A stretch of 9,030 nt of DNA, from assembly GCA_015663215.1 (NCBI GenBank), contig DQSP01000227.1, positions 1 to 9,030 on the forward strand, read 5' to 3'. Below, piece by piece: positions 6,294 through 9,030 of this stretch. The notes beneath the pieces were generated by a model. It did no database searches, was not told the origin of the DNA, and saw nothing but the letters and a program-made list of their open reading frames with translations. The position numbers and the translations under genes are program-made. Origin of the DNA: Sulfurimonas sp. GTDB taxonomy: Bacteria; Campylobacterota; Campylobacteria; Campylobacterales; Sulfurimonadaceae. Position 1 is the first letter of the stretch, and each line of letters begins with the position of its first letter.

Positions 6294-6299
6294 TATAAT
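6294..6299 (+). promoter_or_regulatory. Rrf2-flhA promoter -10 box
   Basis: A perfect TATAAT is preceded by T-tracts at 6276-6281 and 6285-6290, a phased T-rich pattern typical of epsilonproteobacterial sigma70 promoters that lack a -35. Initiation near 6306 gives a leader of about 26 nt. I see no sigma54 or sigma28 box for flhA here. Confidence 0.6.
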
Positions 6300-6301
6300 A
6301 A

Positions 6302-6323
6302 ACTCTAAATTAATATATAAAGT
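6302..6323. promoter_or_regulatory. Candidate operator over the Rrf2 gene start site (copy 2)
   Basis: A 22-bp imperfect palindrome has arms ACTCTAAAT and ATATAAAGT (ACTnTAnAT with its mirror; 7 of 11 positions pair). It starts 3 bp after the -10 box and covers the expected +1, a place where a repressor would block transcription. Rrf2-family sites are often palindromes of this size, so autoregulation is plausible but unproven. Confidence 0.3.
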
Positions 6324-6331
6324 ATACAATA

Positions 6332-6736
6332 ATGCTAATTACACGTGCAAGTGAGTATGCGATACTCTCTTTAATACTACTATCATCTGCAAAAGAGCCC
6401 ATGGACAGTGAAACACTCTCTAGGGAACTCTCAATTCCTAAAAGTTTTTTAGCTAAAATTTTGCAATCACTTGCAAAAGAAGGTATCTTGAAATCTTACA
6501 AAGGTGCTAAAGGTGGTTTTGCACTAGATAAAACTACACAAGATATAAGCATGCTTGCTGTAATGTCTTGTGTTGAAGGAAAAGCACCTGCCGTCTTTGA
6601 GTGTGCCCCTTCTGAAAAAAACTGTCCTTCACAAAGAGCTGATGTCTGTTCTATCTGGCCTTTTTTACATAAACTCCAAGGTAAAATAGACTCCTTTTTA
6701 CAAGACCTTACTTTAGCTGACATAGTTGAAGAGTAG
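6332..6736 (+). CDS. Rrf2-family transcriptional regulator with Fe-S-type cysteines
   Basis: A 134-residue Rrf2/IscR-type regulator. Residues 1-60 form the winged helix-turn-helix: MLITRASEYAILSLILLS opening helix, the MDSETLSRELSIPKSFLAKILQ recognition region (24-45), and a wing at KGAKGGF (57-63). C91, C98 and C106 (spacing C-x6-C-x7-C) sit where family members such as IscR and NsrR hold an Fe-S cluster; C80 is an extra cysteine. It therefore probably senses iron, oxygen, NO or redox state, but the ligand cannot be read from sequence. The start ATG at 6332 gives the standard family N-terminus although no good ribosome site precedes it. flhA follows 14 nt later, so the two are likely co-transcribed. 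I recall the same rpsO/Rrf2/flhA order in C. jejuni (Cj0884, Cj0883c, Cj0882c). Confidence 0.9.
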   Translation: MLITRASEYAILSLILLSSAKEPMDSETLSRELSIPKSFLAKILQSLAKEGILKSYKGAKGGFALDKTTQDISMLAVMSCVEGKAPAVFECAPSEKNCPSQRADVCSIWPFLHKLQGKIDSFLQDLTLADIVEE

Positions 6737-6750
6737 AGAGAAGTAGCAAG

Positions 6751-8916
6751 TTGGCAAAAAAACGAACACTAAGACAACAAGTTGGAATAACTCTTAACTT
6801 TTTACTTGGGCAAAAAGACCTAAGTGTTGTTATCTTTGTTATGGCTATTTTGGCAATTATTATAGTACCGCTGCCATCTGCTGTACTAGATGTACTCCTT
6901 ACAGTTTCTATGGCGTTTGCTGTACTTATTTTACTTATTTCTCTTTATGTTCCAAAACCAACTGATTTAACTACCTTTCCTACACTTATCTTAATTTTAA
7001 CACTTTTTAGACTCTCACTTAACATCGCTACAACTAGAATGATTTTAAGTCATGGTGCTGAAGGTCCTGAGAACATGAGTGATATTATCACTAGTTTTGG
7101 TGATTTTGTTGTTGGTGGTAACTATGTTATCGGTATCATCGTCTTCTCAATTTTAGTGCTTATAAATTTTATGGTAATTACCAAAGGTTCTACTAGAGTT
7201 GCAGAGGTAGCAGCTCGTTTTGTACTTGACTCTATGCCTGGTAAACAGATGGCAGTTGATGCTGATTTAAATGCAGGGCTCATAGATGATGCTGAGGCAA
7301 AGGTACGTCGTGCAGAGATACTCCAAGATGCTAACTTTTATGGAGCAATGGATGGTTCTTCTAAGTTTGTAAAAGGGGATGCTGTTGCGGGTATTATCAT
7401 TACACTTATCAATATCATTGGTGGTTTTCTTATCGGTGTGTTTCAACATGACATGGATGTTGCTGACGCGGCTTCTACTTTCACACTTTTAACTATAGGT
7501 GATGGTTTAGTAGGGCAAATTCCAGCACTTATTATCTCAACTGCTACGGGTATTATGATTACTAGAAGTTCTAGTGATGGTGATAACTTTGCAGAGGGAA
7601 CAATCAACCAGATGATTGGTAACTCAAAGATTATGATGATTGTTGGGTTTATTATGATACTTTTTGCACTTGTTCCTGGTCTACCAACTGCTTCTATGGG
7701 TCTAGTTGGAGTTCTTTTTGCCGGTCTTGGTTGGATGATTTATAAATATGACAGAGGGGAACTTAGTATCTTAGATGTAGATAACTTTGCCAAAAACACT
7801 CGTCAAAGACAAGAAGAAGAGGAAAAAATAAAACCTAAAAAGACGAATGAAGAGATAGCCAAAGAAGAAGAAACTGCCCTAGAAGACATACTAAAAGTTG
7901 AGATGCTCGAACTTACCCTTGGTTATCAACTCATAAAACTCGCAGATAGTGGACAAGGTGGAGATTTGCTTGAACGTATCCGTTCAATGCGCCGTAAAAT
8001 TGCTAGTGATTTTGGATTTTTAATGCCTCAGGTTCGTATTCGAGACAACTTGCACCTAGAACCACAGCAGTATCAAATCTTACTCAAAGGTATAAGTATA
8101 GGGGATGGAAGTATCCAGCCTGATAAATTTCTTGCGATGGATAGCGGTATGGCTACAGGTGAAATAACTGGAGATAAAACGAAAGAGCCCGCGTTTGGGC
8201 TTGATGCATTATGGATAATGCCAAGTGAAAAAGAAGATGCTATCATCAATGGTTATACAGTTGTTGATGCTTCTACTGTTATCTCGACACATATGAGTGA
8301 ACTCGTTAAACGCAATGCTGAAGATCTGCTCACTCGTCAAGAAGTTCAAACACTTATTGATAAAATTAAGGACTCTTTTCCTGTTATTGTTGATGATGTT
8401 ATGAAAGTAGCGTCTATTGGGCTCATTCAGCGCGTGCTTAAAGCATTACTCCATGAGAATATCCCGCTTAAAGATATGCTCACTATATTAGAAACCATCG
8501 CAGATATTGCTGAGTTTACTAAAAATGTCGAACTTATTACTGAACAAGTTCGTGCAAAACTCTCAAGAGTCATAACACAAATATATTCTAGTGATGATAA
8601 TGTTGTGAGACTACTAACATTTGATACAAACACAGAACAGATGCTCCTGCAAAAGTCTGCAGAACAAGATGGGGTGAGAAACCTTATGCTAAATGTGGGT
8701 GAAATAAATGCTCTTATTCAAGCGACAAGCGACAAGGCAGCTGAACTCCTTCAAAAAGGTGTTTCTCCAATTGTTGTGATAGTTGATCCTCAGCTTCGCC
8801 GTGGTATAGCTGAGATATTTGAGCGTTTCTCCCTTGACATCGTTACGCTCTCACATGCTGAGATAGACTCCAATGCTACTTTTGAAGTACTTGGTTCTAT
8901 CACAGTTAAACTATAA
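6751..8916 (+). CDS. flhA: Flagellar export gate protein FlhA
   Basis: A 721-residue FlhA, the major inner-membrane component of the flagellar type III export gate that accepts substrates and couples export to the proton motive force. The N-terminal half has about eight membrane segments (near 25-40, 44-66, 74-92, 117-143, 209-231, 245-268, 291-309 and 312-330). The FHIPEP signature lies in the cytoplasmic loop at 148-190, with RFVLDSMPGKQMAVDADLN at 156-174 and D170 and D172 inside it. A charged Glu/Lys linker (about 340-378) leads to the cytoplasmic export-platform domain (379-721). It is FlhA rather than a virulence homologue, judging by its length and synteny. The start is probably TTG at 6751: MAKKRTLR precedes the first membrane helix as expected, and the next Met is residue 31, inside that helix. 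The ribosome site is poor, so translation may be modest or coupled to the Rrf2 gene. Confidence 0.97.
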   Translation: MAKKRTLRQQVGITLNFLLGQKDLSVVIFVMAILAIIIVPLPSAVLDVLLTVSMAFAVLILLISLYVPKPTDLTTFPTLILILTLFRLSLNIATTRMILSHGAEGPENMSDIITSFGDFVVGGNYVIGIIVFSILVLINFMVITKGSTRVAEVAARFVLDSMPGKQMAVDADLNAGLIDDAEAKVRRAEILQDANFYGAMDGSSKFVKGDAVAGIIITLINIIGGFLIGVFQHDMDVADAASTFTLLTIGDGLVGQIPALIISTATGIMITRSSSDGDNFAEGTINQMIGNSKIMMIVGFIMILFALVPGLPTASMGLVGVLFAGLGWMIYKYDRGELSILDVDNFAKNTRQRQEEEEKIKPKKTNEEIAKEEETALEDILKVEMLELTLGYQLIKLADSGQGGDLLERIRSMRRKIASDFGFLMPQVRIRDNLHLEPQQYQILLKGISIGDGSIQPDKFLAMDSGMATGEITGDKTKEPAFGLDALWIMPSEKEDAIINGYTVVDASTVISTHMSELVKRNAEDLLTRQEVQTLIDKIKDSFPVIVDDVMKVASIGLIQRVLKALLHENIPLKDMLTILETIADIAEFTKNVELITEQVRAKLSRVITQIYSSDDNVVRLLTFDTNTEQMLLQKSAEQDGVRNLMLNVGEINALIQATSDKAAELLQKGVSPIVVIVDPQLRRGIAEIFERFSLDIVTLSHAEIDSNATFEVLGSITVKL

Positions 8917-8949
8917 AAATATAAATATTTAAAAGGAAATTAATAAATT

Positions 8950-9030
8950 ATGAACAACAGAACTATTCACCATCTCTCCCACATAGACCTCGATGGCTAC
9001 AGCTGTCAACTTGTGATGAAATACACACCC
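8950..9030 (+). CDS. DHH-family phosphoesterase, N-terminal part (cut by window edge)
   Basis: An ATG at 8950 opens a frame that continues to the window edge (27 codons). HHLSHIDLDGYSCQLVMKY (residues 7-25) contains the first metal-binding motif of DHH/DHHA1 phosphoesterases (H-x-D-x-D-G, here H11, D13 and D15), a family that includes RecJ- and NrnA/NrnB-type nucleases acting on short RNA or on nucleotide second messengers. AAGGA lies at 8933-8937, 12 nt before the start. It follows flhA by 33 nt on the same strand, so it is likely in the same transcription unit. The family is likely, but the substrate cannot be judged from 27 residues. Confidence 0.75.
   Translation, partial: MNNRTIHHLSHIDLDGYSCQLVMKYTP

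Larger units (their letters stand above)
6237..6299. repeat. 12-bp inverted repeat carrying both divergent -10 boxes
   Basis: ATTATATCTAAA at 6237-6248 is the exact reverse complement of TTTAGATATAAT at 6288-6299. Each arm is the core promoter of one of the divergent genes, rpsO and the Rrf2 gene, so the two start from identical core sequences in mirror orientation. Confidence 0.7.

Noticed and set aside
1..9030. Mobile elements, CRISPR, tRNA or rRNA genes
   Set aside because: No transposase or integrase frames, no spaced direct repeats and no tRNA-like cloverleaf were noticed on either strand.

Overview
The window looks like the chromosome of a motile, free-living member of the Campylobacterota (Sulfurimonas/Sulfuricurvum/Arcobacter-like). 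This rests on AT-rich DNA, sigma70-type promoters with a good TATAAT box and T-tracts but no clear -35, an Aer/CetB-type PAS protein, and the gene order rpsO / Rrf2 regulator / flhA, which I recall from Campylobacter jejuni. The genus is an inference; no database was searched.

Left part, minus strand (5691 down to the window edge at 1): one tightly packed chemosensory operon. In transcription order it encodes a small FAD-type PAS protein, a soluble chemoreceptor, a protein made of three CheW domains, CheB with a receiver domain, a HEAT-repeat-like protein and the N-terminal part of CheR. Gaps are 17 nt or less, and the CheW-protein stop overlaps the cheB start (TAATG). No CheA or CheY is seen; they may lie beyond position 1 or elsewhere. 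The PAS protein could sense redox or energy state, the receptor and triple CheW could form a cytoplasmic array, and CheB/CheR would adapt it.

The most striking content is concatenation. The receptor is an internal duplication of a whole MCP signalling hairpin with a constant offset of exactly 300 residues from start to end. The first tip is nearly canonical and the second diverged. The next gene carries three CheW domains in one chain, of which the first has lost the usual NLRG-type motif. One receptor chain could therefore fold as a complete four-helix pseudo-dimer served by a covalent CheW trimer. This is a testable hypothesis, not an established fact.

Middle (5692-6331): a short intergenic region, the rpsO gene for ribosomal protein S15 with a clear terminator hairpin on its 3' side, then a 158-nt divergent promoter region between rpsO (minus) and an Rrf2-family gene (plus). 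The two promoters share an identical 12-bp core in inverted orientation and flank-linked imperfect palindromes that could be Rrf2 operators.

Right part, plus strand (6332-9030): an Rrf2 regulator with Fe-S-type cysteines, then flhA (flagellar export gate, probable TTG start), then the first 27 codons of a DHH-family phosphoesterase, probably one operon. No tRNA, rRNA, CRISPR array, insertion sequence or integrase is visible.
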